Assembly: GCA_944391755.1 (NCBI GenBank) | Contig: CALXUT010000040.1 | Coordinates: forward strand, 1-46,033 | DNA length: 46,033 nucleotides | DNA from: an uncultured Clostridia bacterium | Lineage (GTDB): Bacteria; Bacillota; Clostridia; TANB77; CAG-508 | Direction: 5' to 3' | Part shown: positions 1-8,120 of the stretch, one piece after another | Layout of the letters: each line of letters starts with the position of its first letter | How positions within the stretch are numbered: position 1 is the stretch's first letter | The notes under the pieces: model-generated | The model's input: the letters and a program-made list of their open reading frames with translations, nothing else | The model's database searches: none | Told to the model about the DNA's origin: nothing | Position numbers and translations under genes: made by a program

Positions 1-2
1 AA

Positions 3-203
3 TATGAGGGAGAAGAATATGTTGTTTTACTTCCAGGCGAAGATGATGAAAATTCTGAAGAGGTCTTAATCTTAAAATTGGAAGATACAGATTCAGAAGA
101 CGAAGAATCATATGTAAGTGTAGAAAATGAAGAAACACTTAATGCTGTATTCGAAATTTTCAAAGAGAAATTTAAAGATGAATTCAATTTTGTAGAAGAA
201 TAA
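3..203 (+). CDS. DUF1292 family protein, C-terminal part
   Basis: This is the last 66 codons of a gene whose start lies before the window. The frame reads Y-E-G-E-E-Y-V-V-L-L-P and ends ...F-N-F-V-E-E-stop. The short, very acidic product with a central E-E-V-L-I-L-K motif and a late E-E-T-L-N-A-V-F segment matches the DUF1292/YrzB family, a small Firmicute protein of unknown function. In that family the gene usually lies near Holliday-junction resolvase and alanyl-tRNA synthetase genes; that neighbourhood is outside this window. A terminator follows immediately. Confidence 0.75.
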   Translation, partial: YEGEEYVVLLPGEDDENSEEVLILKLEDTDSEDEESYVSVENEETLNAVFEIFKEKFKDEFNFVEE

Positions 204-212
204 TATTATAAT

Positions 213-246
213 AAAAGCAGTGTATTTTTAATATACTGCTTTTTAC
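213..246 (+). terminator. Intrinsic terminator after the DUF1292 gene
   Basis: The arms AAAAGCAGTGTAT and ATATACTGCTTTT pair with one G-U and are followed by a T-run. It separates the DUF1292 gene from mnmA. Confidence 0.8.
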
Positions 247-334
247 TCTAAAAGGTCGCTTTGTTTGGCTACTTGATTAATCTAAAAAAATCATGTAATA
301 TAGTATGAGAGAATCAATAAAAAGGTGTAAATAA

Positions 335-1387
335 ATGAAAAATAAAAAAGTATTATTAGGTATGAGTGGAGGCGTTGACAGTTCAGTTGCAGCAATACTC
401 TTAAAAGAACAAGGATATGAAGTAATAGGAATCACATTAGAATTATTGAATAATCAATCACAAAATAGTATAGATGCCAAAAATATATGTGACATTTTAG
501 GTATACAGCATGTTACATATAGCTGTACAGAACAATTTAGAAGATGTGTTATTCAAGATTTCATAGATGGTTATGCAAATTGTAAAACACCAAATCCATG
601 TATAGAATGTAATCGATATATGAAATTTGGAGTCATGTATGAAAAAGCAAAAGAACTAGGTTGTGATTATATTGCAACAGGACATTATGCTAGAACAGAA
701 TATAATGAAGAATATGCAAGATGGGTGTTAAAGAAATCGAATGCAGGTAGAAAAGAGCAAAGTTATGTTTTATGGAACATTCCAAAAGAATTAATAGGTC
801 ATATACTATTTCCACTTGCAGATTTTGAAAATAAAGAGGAAATCAGAGAAATTGCTCGAAAAAATCATTTACATGTTGCCAATAAGCCAGATAGTGAAGA
901 TATTTGTTTTATTCCTGATGGAGATTATAAAAAGTTTCTGGAAAACAATTCTGATATGAAACCAAAAGTAGGGAATATCGTAAGTTCAAAAGGAGAAGTA
1001 TTAGGAAAACATACAGGTTTGTATAATTATACAATTGGACAAAGAAAAGGTCTTGGAATTTCTTATTCTGTACCATTATTTGTATTAGGTTTCAATGTTG
1101 CCAAAAATGAAGTTATCGTTGGAGAAGAAAAAGAATTATATAAAAAAGAAGTAATTGTTAAGGACATTAACTTATTAGCAATTGACGAAATAAAAGAACC
1201 AATCAAAGTTGATGTAAAAACAAGATATTCTGCAAAATCAGCAAAAGCACAAATCATGCAATATGGAAAGGAAATAAAGATAATATTTGATGAGCCACAA
1301 AGAGCGATAACTCCTGGACAGTCAGCAGTTTTTTACATGGGTGATATCGTCCTTGGTGGAGGAAAAATTAGTGATAAAATAAGATAA
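335..1387 (+). CDS. mnmA: tRNA-specific 2-thiouridylase MnmA
   Basis: MnmA transfers sulfur to uridine 34 of tRNA-Glu, -Gln and -Lys in the cytoplasm, using ATP and a persulfide. The 350-residue length fits the family. The PP-loop SGGVDSS lies at residues 11-17. The first catalytic cysteine is C89 in the N-P-C motif and the second is C191 in S-E-D-I-C-F-I. The ATP-binding T-G-H-Y-A-R motif is at about 115-120. The C-terminal part has the usual beta-barrel domain ending in a G-Q-S-A-V-F-Y motif. The start is ATG with AAAGGTG upstream. Only 11 bases separate it from the HD-domain gene, so it probably heads a three-gene operon. Confidence 0.96.
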   Translation: MKNKKVLLGMSGGVDSSVAAILLKEQGYEVIGITLELLNNQSQNSIDAKNICDILGIQHVTYSCTEQFRRCVIQDFIDGYANCKTPNPCIECNRYMKFGVMYEKAKELGCDYIATGHYARTEYNEEYARWVLKKSNAGRKEQSYVLWNIPKELIGHILFPLADFENKEEIREIARKNHLHVANKPDSEDICFIPDGDYKKFLENNSDMKPKVGNIVSSKGEVLGKHTGLYNYTIGQRKGLGISYSVPLFVLGFNVAKNEVIVGEEKELYKKEVIVKDINLLAIDEIKEPIKVDVKTRYSAKSAKAQIMQYGKEIKIIFDEPQRAITPGQSAVFYMGDIVLGGGKISDKIR

Positions 1388-1398
1388 GGAGTAGAAAA

Positions 1399-2454
1399 AT
1401 GAACCATTATTTTGAAAACTTAAATGGAATTATAAAAGAATATTTTCACGTATTGTCAAATGAAATACCAGATTTTTTATATGATTATATAGATACGCCA
1501 GAAATGCAAAGAATAGGAAAAATTGGTTGTGGATGTGGAACAGATTATACAAAAATTTTTAATAACAAATTCTTTTATTCTAATTTAGATCATAGTATAG
1601 GAGTAGCTTTAATCGTATGGAACTTCACAAAAGATAAAAAACAAACATTAGCCGGACTTTTTCATGATATTAGTACACCAGTATTTAAACACTGTATAGA
1701 CTTTATGAATGGAGATTATGAAAAACAGGAATCTACAGAAGAACTAACAACACATATCATAAAAAACTCAAAAGAAATTATGAAATTATTAAAAAGAGAT
1801 AATATAAAAGTCAGTGAAGTAGATAATTATCATATATATCCCATTGCAGATAATGATACACCTAGATTGTCAGCTGATAGATTAGAGTACACTTTTACTG
1901 GAGGATTGTATTCTAAAGAAGTTTGGAATGTTGAACAAATACGAAGAATATATTCTGATATTGAAGTACAAATAAATGAGGAGAATATACCAGAATTAGG
2001 ATTTAAAAACAAAAGTATAGCAGAAGAATTTATTTCATCTGCTAGCCAATTATGGCCATTATGGATATCTAATAAAGATAAATTATTAATGCAATTTTAT
2101 GCAGATACCGTTAAAAGAATGTCAGAAGAAAAGTATTTAACAAAAGAAGATTTATATACATTATCAGAAAAGGAAGTAATCAATAAAATAGAAAATTGCC
2201 CTGATAAAAAAATCTCAAATTGTTTCAAGTTATTTGAAAATGCAACAAATGTTTATGAGAGTGATGAACCAATTCCAGATAAATATTGTGTTAGTGTTAA
2301 AGGAAAAAGAAGATATATCATACCACTAGTAAAAACAGAAGAGAATGCATATAAAAGAATAAATGAAATCTCGGATTTCGCAAAAGGCAAAATAGATAAT
2401 TATTTACAAATAAAAACAAAGAAATATGCATATTTAGACTTTGATTTTGAATAA
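1399..2454 (+). CDS. HD-domain phosphohydrolase-like protein
   Basis: A 351-residue cytoplasmic protein. It carries the metal-binding arrangement of the HD superfamily: H65 in L-D-H-S-I-G, then the H-D pair at 89-90 in G-L-F-H-D-I-S-T-P, and a later aspartate in the segment S-A-D-R-L-E-Y. HD proteins of this layout hydrolyse phosphate esters such as nucleotides, but the substrate cannot be deduced here. A glycine/cysteine-rich G-C-G-C-G stretch at 43-47 is notable and could be structural. The start is supported by AAGGAG. The gene lies 11 bases after mnmA and 9 before the pentapeptide gene, so the three are probably co-transcribed. Confidence 0.7.
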   Translation: MNHYFENLNGIIKEYFHVLSNEIPDFLYDYIDTPEMQRIGKIGCGCGTDYTKIFNNKFFYSNLDHSIGVALIVWNFTKDKKQTLAGLFHDISTPVFKHCIDFMNGDYEKQESTEELTTHIIKNSKEIMKLLKRDNIKVSEVDNYHIYPIADNDTPRLSADRLEYTFTGGLYSKEVWNVEQIRRIYSDIEVQINEENIPELGFKNKSIAEEFISSASQLWPLWISNKDKLLMQFYADTVKRMSEEKYLTKEDLYTLSEKEVINKIENCPDKKISNCFKLFENATNVYESDEPIPDKYCVSVKGKRRYIIPLVKTEENAYKRINEISDFAKGKIDNYLQIKTKKYAYLDFDFE

Positions 2455-2463
2455 GAGGTATAT

Positions 2464-3096
2464 ATGAATATAACAAAACCAAAAATAAGTAAAGAATTGA
2501 TAAAGATTGACAAATTAATAGAAGAAATAGAAGATAATCAGCTATCAAACAAAAAGCTGAATGATACAACTTTAGAAAATTTAGATATATATGATGTAGA
2601 ATTTGAAAACATGAAATTTACGAATTGTACAATAAATAATAGTAAAATAGAAAAAAGTACTTTTACAGATGTCTATTTTGAAAACTGCAATCTTTCTAAT
2701 ACGACTTTTGAAAATTGCATATTTAACAAATGTGAATTCAAGAATTGTAAGATGACAGGTTGTAGTTTAGCAGAATCAAGATTATATCATGTAAGCTTTA
2801 TAGAAACAAATGCGAATTATATAAATTTGTCTATGACAGATATGGAAAATGTATTATTTGAAAGTACAGGATTAAGAAATAGCAATTTTCAAGAAAATCA
2901 TTTAAAAAATGTATACTTTGAAAAAGCGGATTTAACACAAGCACAAATTTTCAAGACTAGCTTTAAGAACATCGATTTATCAAATAGTATCATAGAAGGA
3001 ATTGCTATTTCCATCGATGATATTAAAGGTGCTATTATAAGTCAATTTCAAGGAATAGATTTATTATATTTAATTGGTGTAAAAATAAAAATGTAG
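2464..3096 (+). CDS. Pentapeptide-repeat protein
   Basis: A 210-residue protein. From about residue 38 to 175 it repeats the A/C-(D/N)-(L/F)-x-x pattern every five residues: segments such as F-E-N-C-I-F-N-K-C-E-F-K-N-C-K recur, with many cysteine and asparagine positions. Such repeats fold into a right-handed quadrilateral beta-helix. Known members include gyrase-protecting proteins (Qnr, MfpA) and proteins of unknown role. The first 35 residues are helical and charged, and the last 30 lose the repeat and turn hydrophobic. RBS AGAGGT. I cannot assign a target; a role in fluoroquinolone resistance would be guesswork. Confidence 0.75.
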   Translation: MNITKPKISKELIKIDKLIEEIEDNQLSNKKLNDTTLENLDIYDVEFENMKFTNCTINNSKIEKSTFTDVYFENCNLSNTTFENCIFNKCEFKNCKMTGCSLAESRLYHVSFIETNANYINLSMTDMENVLFESTGLRNSNFQENHLKNVYFEKADLTQAQIFKTSFKNIDLSNSIIEGIAISIDDIKGAIISQFQGIDLLYLIGVKIKM

Positions 3097-3167
3097 GAGT
3101 AAGCCGAAAATAAAAATATTGAAATAAATAGTATAAAAAATATTTTGCGAAAACTTGTTCTTAAATA

Positions 3168-3196
3168 TTGATTTTAAAAATAACCTATGTTATACT
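3168..3196 (+). promoter_or_regulatory. σA promoter for the small hydrophobic peptide
   Basis: TTGATT and TATACT are separated by exactly 17 bases. The -10 box sits inside the palindrome CCTATGTTA/TAACATAGG (3184-3208), so the start region may also be an operator or a 5' hairpin of the RNA. Confidence 0.6.
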
Positions 3197-3248
3197 ATTT
3201 AACATAGGAAATGAGAATAAGCAGATGTGAGTGTGTTACCTTTAATTC

Positions 3249-3264
3249 CTAAGCACAAGCTTAG
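3249..3264 (+). promoter_or_regulatory. Small hairpin just upstream of the peptide RBS
   Basis: CTAAGC and GCTTAG form a perfect six-base stem with an ACAA loop, placed six bases before the GGAGGTGAT ribosome-binding site. It could affect access to the RBS. Confidence 0.45.
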
Positions 3265-3282
3265 AGATTGGAGGTGATGTTT

Positions 3283-3387
3283 ATGGTTGAATTTTTACTA
3301 TTCCTGATAATAGGATTTATGGTATCAACTACTATAAACTTAGCCTTGTTGTGTATATTGTACATAATTTGGACTAATAAACAATAA
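3283..3387 (+). CDS. Small hydrophobic peptide, candidate type I toxin
   Basis: A 34-codon reading frame encodes one membrane-spanning helix (about residues 4-30, including F-L-L-F-L-I-I-G-F and L-A-L-L-C-I-L-Y-I-I-W) with a short polar tail T-N-K-Q. The RBS GGAGGTGAT is almost fully complementary to the 16S tail, as in type I toxin mRNAs of Bacillus (txpA, bsrG class). It has its own 17-spaced promoter upstream. Downstream lies a hairpin and a consensus promoter reading back towards it. The length and single-helix design resemble Fst/TxpA/holin-like toxins, but I see no clear family signature. Membrane toxin is an inference from layout. Confidence 0.6.
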   Translation: MVEFLLFLIIGFMVSTTINLALLCILYIIWTNKQ

Positions 3388-3390
3388 ATA

Positions 3391-3426
3391 TACACCACAT
3401 TTTGCTTTACTGAGTAATGTGGTGTA
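3391..3426. terminator. Hairpin between the convergent small RNAs
   Basis: TACACCACATT and AATGTGGTGTA are a perfect 11-base inverted repeat with a 14-base loop. It starts 3 bases after the peptide stop codon. It is read by both the peptide mRNA and the minus-strand RNA, and could end one or both; the T-content after it is better on the minus strand. Confidence 0.55.
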
Positions 3427-3470
3427 ATCTAACATATAGGTAACACACATTTCTGTGGTTATCATTTCCT
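3391..3470 (-). ncRNA. Candidate antisense RNA (antitoxin)
   Basis: A minus-strand transcript starting about 3470 from the consensus promoter at 3477-3505 and stopping at the hairpin at 3391-3426 would be about 80 nt. It would be complementary to the 3' untranslated part of the peptide mRNA. Its first 35 nt also resemble the first 35 nt of the peptide mRNA (both begin ATAGGAAATGA and contain GTGTGTTACC), so the DNA has an imperfect inverted repeat flanking the peptide gene. No coding frame of note is present. Confidence 0.5.
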
Positions 3471-3476
3471 ATACTT

Positions 3477-3505
3477 ATTATACACGGATAATAAAGAAAT
3501 GTCAA
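3477..3505 (-). promoter_or_regulatory. Consensus σA promoter reading back toward the peptide gene
   Basis: On the minus strand TTGACA (3505-3500) and TATAAT (3482-3477) are separated by exactly 17 bases, a perfect match to consensus. No protein gene lies downstream on that strand, which argues for a small RNA. Confidence 0.75.
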
Positions 3506-3551
3506 ATAAATATTGATAGAAATTTATATAAATTTAGTAGGAGGTAATCAT

Positions 3552-4169
3552 ATGTTAGAAAATATAGAAATCAATTGTCATAGTTCTATAAAAATAAATA
3601 AAGGAGTAGTTATCTATTTTGATCCATTTAAAATTGAAAAAGAAATGCACGATGCAGATATCATTTTCATAACACATAATCATTATGACCATTATTCAAA
3701 AGAAGATATAGACAAAATTATAAAAGAAGATACAATTATAGTAGCTCCTAAAACAACCGAGAAGACGATAGAAAAAACACAAAATGGTATATTTGTTGAA
3801 CCAAATAAAGAATATGAAATAAAAGGAATAAAAGTAAAAACAGTTCCGGCTTATAATATCTATAAACAATTTCATCCAAAAACCAATGAATGGGTTGGAT
3901 ATATAGTAAATATAGATAATATAAATTATTATATTGCAGGAGATACAGATATAACACCTGAAAATAAAAATGTAAAATGTGATGTTGCATTTGTACCTGT
4001 TGGAGGAACATATACAATGGACTATAAAGAAGCGGCAGAACTAGTGAATATCATAAAACCTAAAATTGCAGTTCCAACCCATTATGCTTGTATTGTAGGA
4101 AACAAAGAAGATGGAGAAAAATTTAAAGCATTATTAGATAAAGACATCAAATGTGAGTTGTTGATATAA
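3552..4169 (+). CDS. Metallo-beta-lactamase-fold hydrolase
   Basis: A 205-residue cytoplasmic hydrolase of the MBL superfamily, closest in layout to UPF0173/UlaG-like metal-dependent hydrolases. The metal motif T-H-N-H-Y-D-H is at residues 41-47. A second metal ligand region is A-G-D-T-D in the middle, and the last is P-T-H-Y near the C-terminus. The ATG at 3552 is preferred over the in-frame ATG at 3513 because GTAGGAGGT precedes it at proper distance. The gene stands alone between the peptide locus and clpB. Substrate unknown. Confidence 0.8.
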   Translation: MLENIEINCHSSIKINKGVVIYFDPFKIEKEMHDADIIFITHNHYDHYSKEDIDKIIKEDTIIVAPKTTEKTIEKTQNGIFVEPNKEYEIKGIKVKTVPAYNIYKQFHPKTNEWVGYIVNIDNINYYIAGDTDITPENKNVKCDVAFVPVGGTYTMDYKEAAELVNIIKPKIAVPTHYACIVGNKEDGEKFKALLDKDIKCELLI

Positions 4170-4190
4170 TCATATAAAAAATCATAAAAA

Positions 4191-4233
4191 TTAGCACTCT
4201 CCTATTGACATTGCTAAAATATTGTATTATAAT
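4191..4233 (+). promoter_or_regulatory. CIRCE (HrcA) operator overlapping the clpB promoter
   Basis: TTAGCACTC, a 9-base spacer and CATTGCTAA form a CIRCE-type inverted repeat: the left arm is perfect and the right arm matches the GAGTGCTAA consensus at 7 of 9. The operator covers the -35 TTGACA (4205-4210); TATAAT follows at 4228-4233 with a 17-base spacer. HrcA bound here would block RNA polymerase, so clpB should be heat-inducible. The same design recurs before htpG. Confidence 0.85.
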
Positions 4234-4251
4234 AATATATGCAAATAAAAG

Positions 4252-4287
4252 AAAGGCACATTCTATGTATATTGGACTGTGCTTTTT
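4252..4287 (+). promoter_or_regulatory. Terminator-like hairpin in the clpB leader
   Basis: AAAGGCACA and TGTGCTTTT form a nine-base stem (one G-U) followed by a T-run, inside the 5' untranslated region of clpB and after its promoter. It may attenuate basal clpB transcription or end transcripts from the upstream gene. Confidence 0.5.
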
Positions 4288-4347
4288 GCATATGAAAAAA
4301 GTAAAAAAAAATTGGGATAAATTTCCTAAAACAAAGGAGGGATTATT

Positions 4348-6936
4348 ATGAATCTACAAAAATTTACACAAAAATCATTAGAAGCAATACAAGAGGCACA
4401 AAATTTAGCAATAGAAAACCAAAATGCACAAGTAGAACAAGAACATTTGTTATTAGCATTATTAGAACAAGAAAACAGCCTAATTAAAGAATTAATTAAG
4501 AAAATGGGAGATGCAGAAAGTTTTGAACGAGAAGTAAGAAGAATCATAGACAATAAACCTAAAATGACAGGAGGAGCAAGACCAAGTGGAAGTATTTATG
4601 TTGCACAAGATGTAGATACAGTTTTAACAAATTCAGAAAATATAGCTAAAAAGATGAAAGATGAATATGTATCTGTAGAACATATTATGCTAGCTATTTT
4701 TGACAATGCCAATAAAGAAATAAAAGAATTATTGAGAACATTTCATATTACCAAAAATGACTTTTTAAAAGCATTATCAAGTGTTAGAGGAAATACAAGA
4801 GTCACAACAGACAATCCAGAAGAAACCTATGATGCTTTAAAGAAATATGGACAAGATTTAGTAGCATTAGCAAGAGAACAAAAATTGGATCCTGTTATTG
4901 GTAGAGATTCTGAAATCAGAAATGTTATCAGAATTTTATCAAGAAAAACAAAAAATAATCCTTGTTTAATTGGTGAACCAGGTGTTGGTAAAACAGCAAT
5001 AGCAGAGGGATTAGCACTAAGAAGTGTAAGAGGAGATGTACCAGAAGGATTAAAAGATTGTACTGTATTTTCTTTAGACATGGGATCATTAGTTGCAGGT
5101 GCAAAATATAGAGGAGAATTTGAAGAAAGATTAAAAGCTGTATTACAAGAAATCAAGAAAAGTGAAGGAAAAATTATTTTATTTATTGATGAGATTCACA
5201 CAATTGTTGGTGCAGGAAAAACAGATGGAGCAATGGATGCAGGTAATTTGTTAAAACCTATGTTAGCAAGAGGAGAATTGCACTGCATAGGTGCAACAAC
5301 ATTAAATGAATATAGACAATATATAGAAAAAGACCAAGCATTAGAAAGGCGTTTCCAACCAGTAATGGTAGATGAACCATCAGTAGAAGATACAATTGCC
5401 ATATTAAGAGGTTTAAAAGAAAGATATGAAGTATATCATGGTGTAAAAATAGCAGACAATGCGTTAATCGCAGCTGCAACATTATCACATAGATATATAT
5501 CAGATAGATTTTTACCAGATAAAGCAATCGATTTAATTGATGAAGCATGTGCTATGATAAAAACAGAAATGGAATCTATGCCTACAGAATTAGATGAAGT
5601 ATCAAGAAAGATTATGCAATTAGAAATAGAAGAAACTGCATTGTCTAAGGAAAAAGATGAAATCTCAAAACAAAGATTAGCCGATATTCAAAAAGAAAAA
5701 GCAGAATTAAAAGCAAAGTTTGATGGAATGAAAGCAAAATGGGAAAATGAAAAAGCTGCCATAGGAAAAGTACAAAAATTACGTGAAGACATAGAAAAAG
5801 TAAATGCACAGATAGAGCAAGCAGAAAGAAATTATGAATTAAATAAAGCAGCTGAATTAAAATATGGTAAATTACCTGAGCTTCAAAAACAATTAGAACA
5901 AGAAGAGCAACAAGCTGAAAAGACAAAAGAAGAAGGACTACTTAGAAATAAAGTAACAGAAGATGAAATCACAAAAATCATTTCAAGATGGACAGGAATT
6001 CCTGTTTCCAAATTAATGGAAGGTGAAAGAGAAAAAATATTACATTTAAGTGAAATCCTTCATAAAAGAGTTATTGGACAAGAGGAAGCTGTTGAAAAAG
6101 TCTCAGAAGCAATTATGCGTTCAAGAGCGGGAATCAGCGATCCTCGTAGACCAATTGGTTCATTCCTATTTTTAGGACCAACAGGAGTAGGTAAAACTGA
6201 ACTTGCGAAATCATTAGCAGAAAGTTTATTTGATGATGAAAGTAATATGGTAAGAATAGATATGTCAGAATATATGGAAAAATATTCTGTATCAAGATTA
6301 ATTGGTGCACCTCCAGGATATGTAGGATATGAAGAAGGCGGACAATTAACAGAAGCAGTTAGAAGAAAACCATATTCTGTTGTACTATTTGATGAAATAG
6401 AAAAAGCACATCCAGATGTATTTAATATATTATTACAAGTATTAGATGATGGTCGTATTACAGATTCACAGGGAAGAACTGTCGACTTTAAGAATACAAT
6501 TATTATACTAACATCAAATTTAGGTTCAGACTATATTTTAGAAGGCATTCAACCAAATGGCGAGATTTCAGATGAGGCAAAAGAAAAGGTAAGTATGTTA
6601 TTAAAACAAAGTTTTAGACCCGAATTTTTAAATAGATTAGACGAAATCGTATTTTACAAACCGCTTCTAAAAAATGAAGTTTCAAAAATCTTAGATTTAT
6701 TAATAAAAGACTTAGAGAGACGATTAGATGACAAACATATTAAACTAGAATTAACGCAATCAGCAAAAGACTATTTAATTGATAATGGATATGATGAAGT
6801 CTATGGTGCAAGACCATTAAAAAGATTTGTCCAAAAGAAATTGGAAACATTAATTGCTAAAAAGATATTAACACAAGAAATTTTGCCAAATACAAAGGTT
6901 AAAGTAGATTGCAGAGATGGAGAATTGACGATTTAA
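4348..6936 (+). CDS. clpB: ATP-dependent disaggregase ClpB
   Basis: An 862-residue hexameric AAA+ chaperone that extracts proteins from aggregates together with DnaK. Order of domains: Clp N-domain (1-145), first AAA+ with Walker A GEPGVGKT at 209-216 and Walker B L-F-I-D-E, a long coiled-coil middle domain (about 405-530, rich in K/E/Q), and second AAA+ with GPTGVGKT at 610-617 and the V-G-Y-E-E-G-G-Q pore loop. The coiled-coil M-domain distinguishes ClpB from ClpA/ClpC. Start ATG has AAAGGAGG upstream. It is transcribed alone from the CIRCE-controlled promoter and ends at a strong terminator. Confidence 0.97.
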   Translation: MNLQKFTQKSLEAIQEAQNLAIENQNAQVEQEHLLLALLEQENSLIKELIKKMGDAESFEREVRRIIDNKPKMTGGARPSGSIYVAQDVDTVLTNSENIAKKMKDEYVSVEHIMLAIFDNANKEIKELLRTFHITKNDFLKALSSVRGNTRVTTDNPEETYDALKKYGQDLVALAREQKLDPVIGRDSEIRNVIRILSRKTKNNPCLIGEPGVGKTAIAEGLALRSVRGDVPEGLKDCTVFSLDMGSLVAGAKYRGEFEERLKAVLQEIKKSEGKIILFIDEIHTIVGAGKTDGAMDAGNLLKPMLARGELHCIGATTLNEYRQYIEKDQALERRFQPVMVDEPSVEDTIAILRGLKERYEVYHGVKIADNALIAAATLSHRYISDRFLPDKAIDLIDEACAMIKTEMESMPTELDEVSRKIMQLEIEETALSKEKDEISKQRLADIQKEKAELKAKFDGMKAKWENEKAAIGKVQKLREDIEKVNAQIEQAERNYELNKAAELKYGKLPELQKQLEQEEQQAEKTKEEGLLRNKVTEDEITKIISRWTGIPVSKLMEGEREKILHLSEILHKRVIGQEEAVEKVSEAIMRSRAGISDPRRPIGSFLFLGPTGVGKTELAKSLAESLFDDESNMVRIDMSEYMEKYSVSRLIGAPPGYVGYEEGGQLTEAVRRKPYSVVLFDEIEKAHPDVFNILLQVLDDGRITDSQGRTVDFKNTIIILTSNLGSDYILEGIQPNGEISDEAKEKVSMLLKQSFRPEFLNRLDEIVFYKPLLKNEVSKILDLLIKDLERRLDDKHIKLELTQSAKDYLIDNGYDEVYGARPLKRFVQKKLETLIAKKILTQEILPNTKVKVDCRDGELTI

Positions 6937-6948
6937 TTCTAATGTATG

Positions 6949-7016
6949 AATCACAAAAGTCATTCGAAAAATGTGATAAAAATCACGAAAATCGTTTGAC
7001 TTTTGTGATTTTTTGC
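6949..7016 (+). terminator. Terminator of clpB
   Basis: AATCACAAAAGTCA (6949-6962) and TGACTTTTGTGATT (6997-7010) are perfect 14-base arms followed by TTTT. The loop contains a smaller inverted repeat. Confidence 0.85.
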
Positions 7017-7103
7017 TTTTTGTATGTAAAAAAATGCAGAAATATGGTATAATAAAGTAACTTTTCATGATGATGATTGTAATAAAGAATGAAAGAGGGA
7101 TAT

Positions 7104-8042
7104 ATGAATAAAAAAGTTAATGAAAAATCAGATAAAATGATTCATTACAAACCGAAAAAAACACTGAAAAAACAAACAAATAGAAAAATCAGTGCAAGAA
7201 TGAAAAGAAAAATTATCAGAAAACTGATACAGAAAATATTTTCTGTACTTATTATACTATTGCTTTTATTCATTATATTCAAAATTGCAACAAGCAATCA
7301 TACATCTGAAACAACAGCAGAAGGAACCTCAAAAGAAAATACAATTTTGGAAGAAGATAGTCAATCCAATGGAAATGATTTATCAAGAAATAGTAATATG
7401 AATTTGCTTGATAGAGAAAATGATGAAAATAGTGGAAATACTGGAAATCAATCAGATCCATTCATCATAAATAATGATTGGAGACTGACACTTGCCAATT
7501 ATGAAAATATCATACCGGAAAATTTTGAAATAGAATTAGCAAATATTGATGAAGAAAGACAATTTGATGCAAGAGCTATCCAATATTTAAATCAAATGAT
7601 GGAAGATATGAGAAATGATGGAATAACAAATATATGGATACAATCTGCATATAGAAGTGTAAAGAAACAAAAAGAATTATATAATAATAGCATTAATAAA
7701 TATTTAAAACAAGGAAAAACTCAAGAAGAAGCAGAAAAACTAACATTAGAATACATAAACAAACCAGGAGCAAGTGACCATAATTTAGGCCTAGCAGTCG
7801 ATTTTAATTATGTTGATGAAAGTTTTGAAGATTTAAAGGGATTCGAATGGTTACAACAAAATGCAGAGAAATATGGCTTTGTACTTCGATATCCAAAAGA
7901 TAAAGAAAAAATAACGAAAATAAAATACGAACCTTGGCATTGGAGATTTGTAGGACAAGAACATGCCAAGAAAATGAATGAGCTCAATATGTGTTTAGAA
8001 GAATATGTAGACTATCTCGCGAACTTTGGGGACGGTCCTTAA
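7104..8042 (+). CDS. Membrane-anchored D-Ala-D-Ala carboxypeptidase, VanY family
   Basis: A 312-residue peptidase that trims the terminal D-alanine of peptidoglycan stem peptides outside the cell. A positively charged N-terminus leads into a single membrane helix (about 42-60), then a low-complexity N/S/E-rich linker (65-120) and the catalytic domain. Zinc ligands are H226 and D233 in S-D-H-N-L-G-L-A-V-D and H279 in E-P-W-H-W-R-F; R184 lies in S-A-Y-R-S. The ATG at 7104 is chosen because AAAGAGGG precedes it; an ATG five codons earlier has no RBS. The last residues, A-N-F-G-D-G-P, and the stop are encoded by a dispersed GGGGACGGTCC repeat, so the native C-terminus has been replaced or extended. 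Confidence 0.9.
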   Translation: MNKKVNEKSDKMIHYKPKKTLKKQTNRKISARMKRKIIRKLIQKIFSVLIILLLLFIIFKIATSNHTSETTAEGTSKENTILEEDSQSNGNDLSRNSNMNLLDRENDENSGNTGNQSDPFIINNDWRLTLANYENIIPENFEIELANIDEERQFDARAIQYLNQMMEDMRNDGITNIWIQSAYRSVKKQKELYNNSINKYLKQGKTQEEAEKLTLEYINKPGASDHNLGLAVDFNYVDESFEDLKGFEWLQQNAEKYGFVLRYPKDKEKITKIKYEPWHWRFVGQEHAKKMNELNMCLEEYVDYLANFGDGP

Positions 8043-8097
8043 AAAGGACTCTGGGGACAGCCCTTTTTATTAAATTTTAACATAAAGGAACGTCCCA
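8017..8097. repeat. GGGGAC-type dispersed repeat, copy 1
   Basis: TCGCGAACTTTGGGGACGG and then GGACTCTGGGGACAGCCC and GGAACGTCCC recall the better-preserved copies at 9380 and 32046. It overlaps the 3' end of the carboxypeptidase gene and fills the gap to the lysozyme gene. GC content is far above its surroundings. Confidence 0.75.
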
Positions 8098-8120
8098 AAA
8101 ATAAAAAAGGAGGATGTATC

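Noticed and set aside
3513..3551. Upstream start for the metallo-beta-lactamase-fold protein
   Set aside because: The ATG at 3513 lacks an RBS and overlaps the antisense promoter region; the ATG at 3552 has AGGAGGT.
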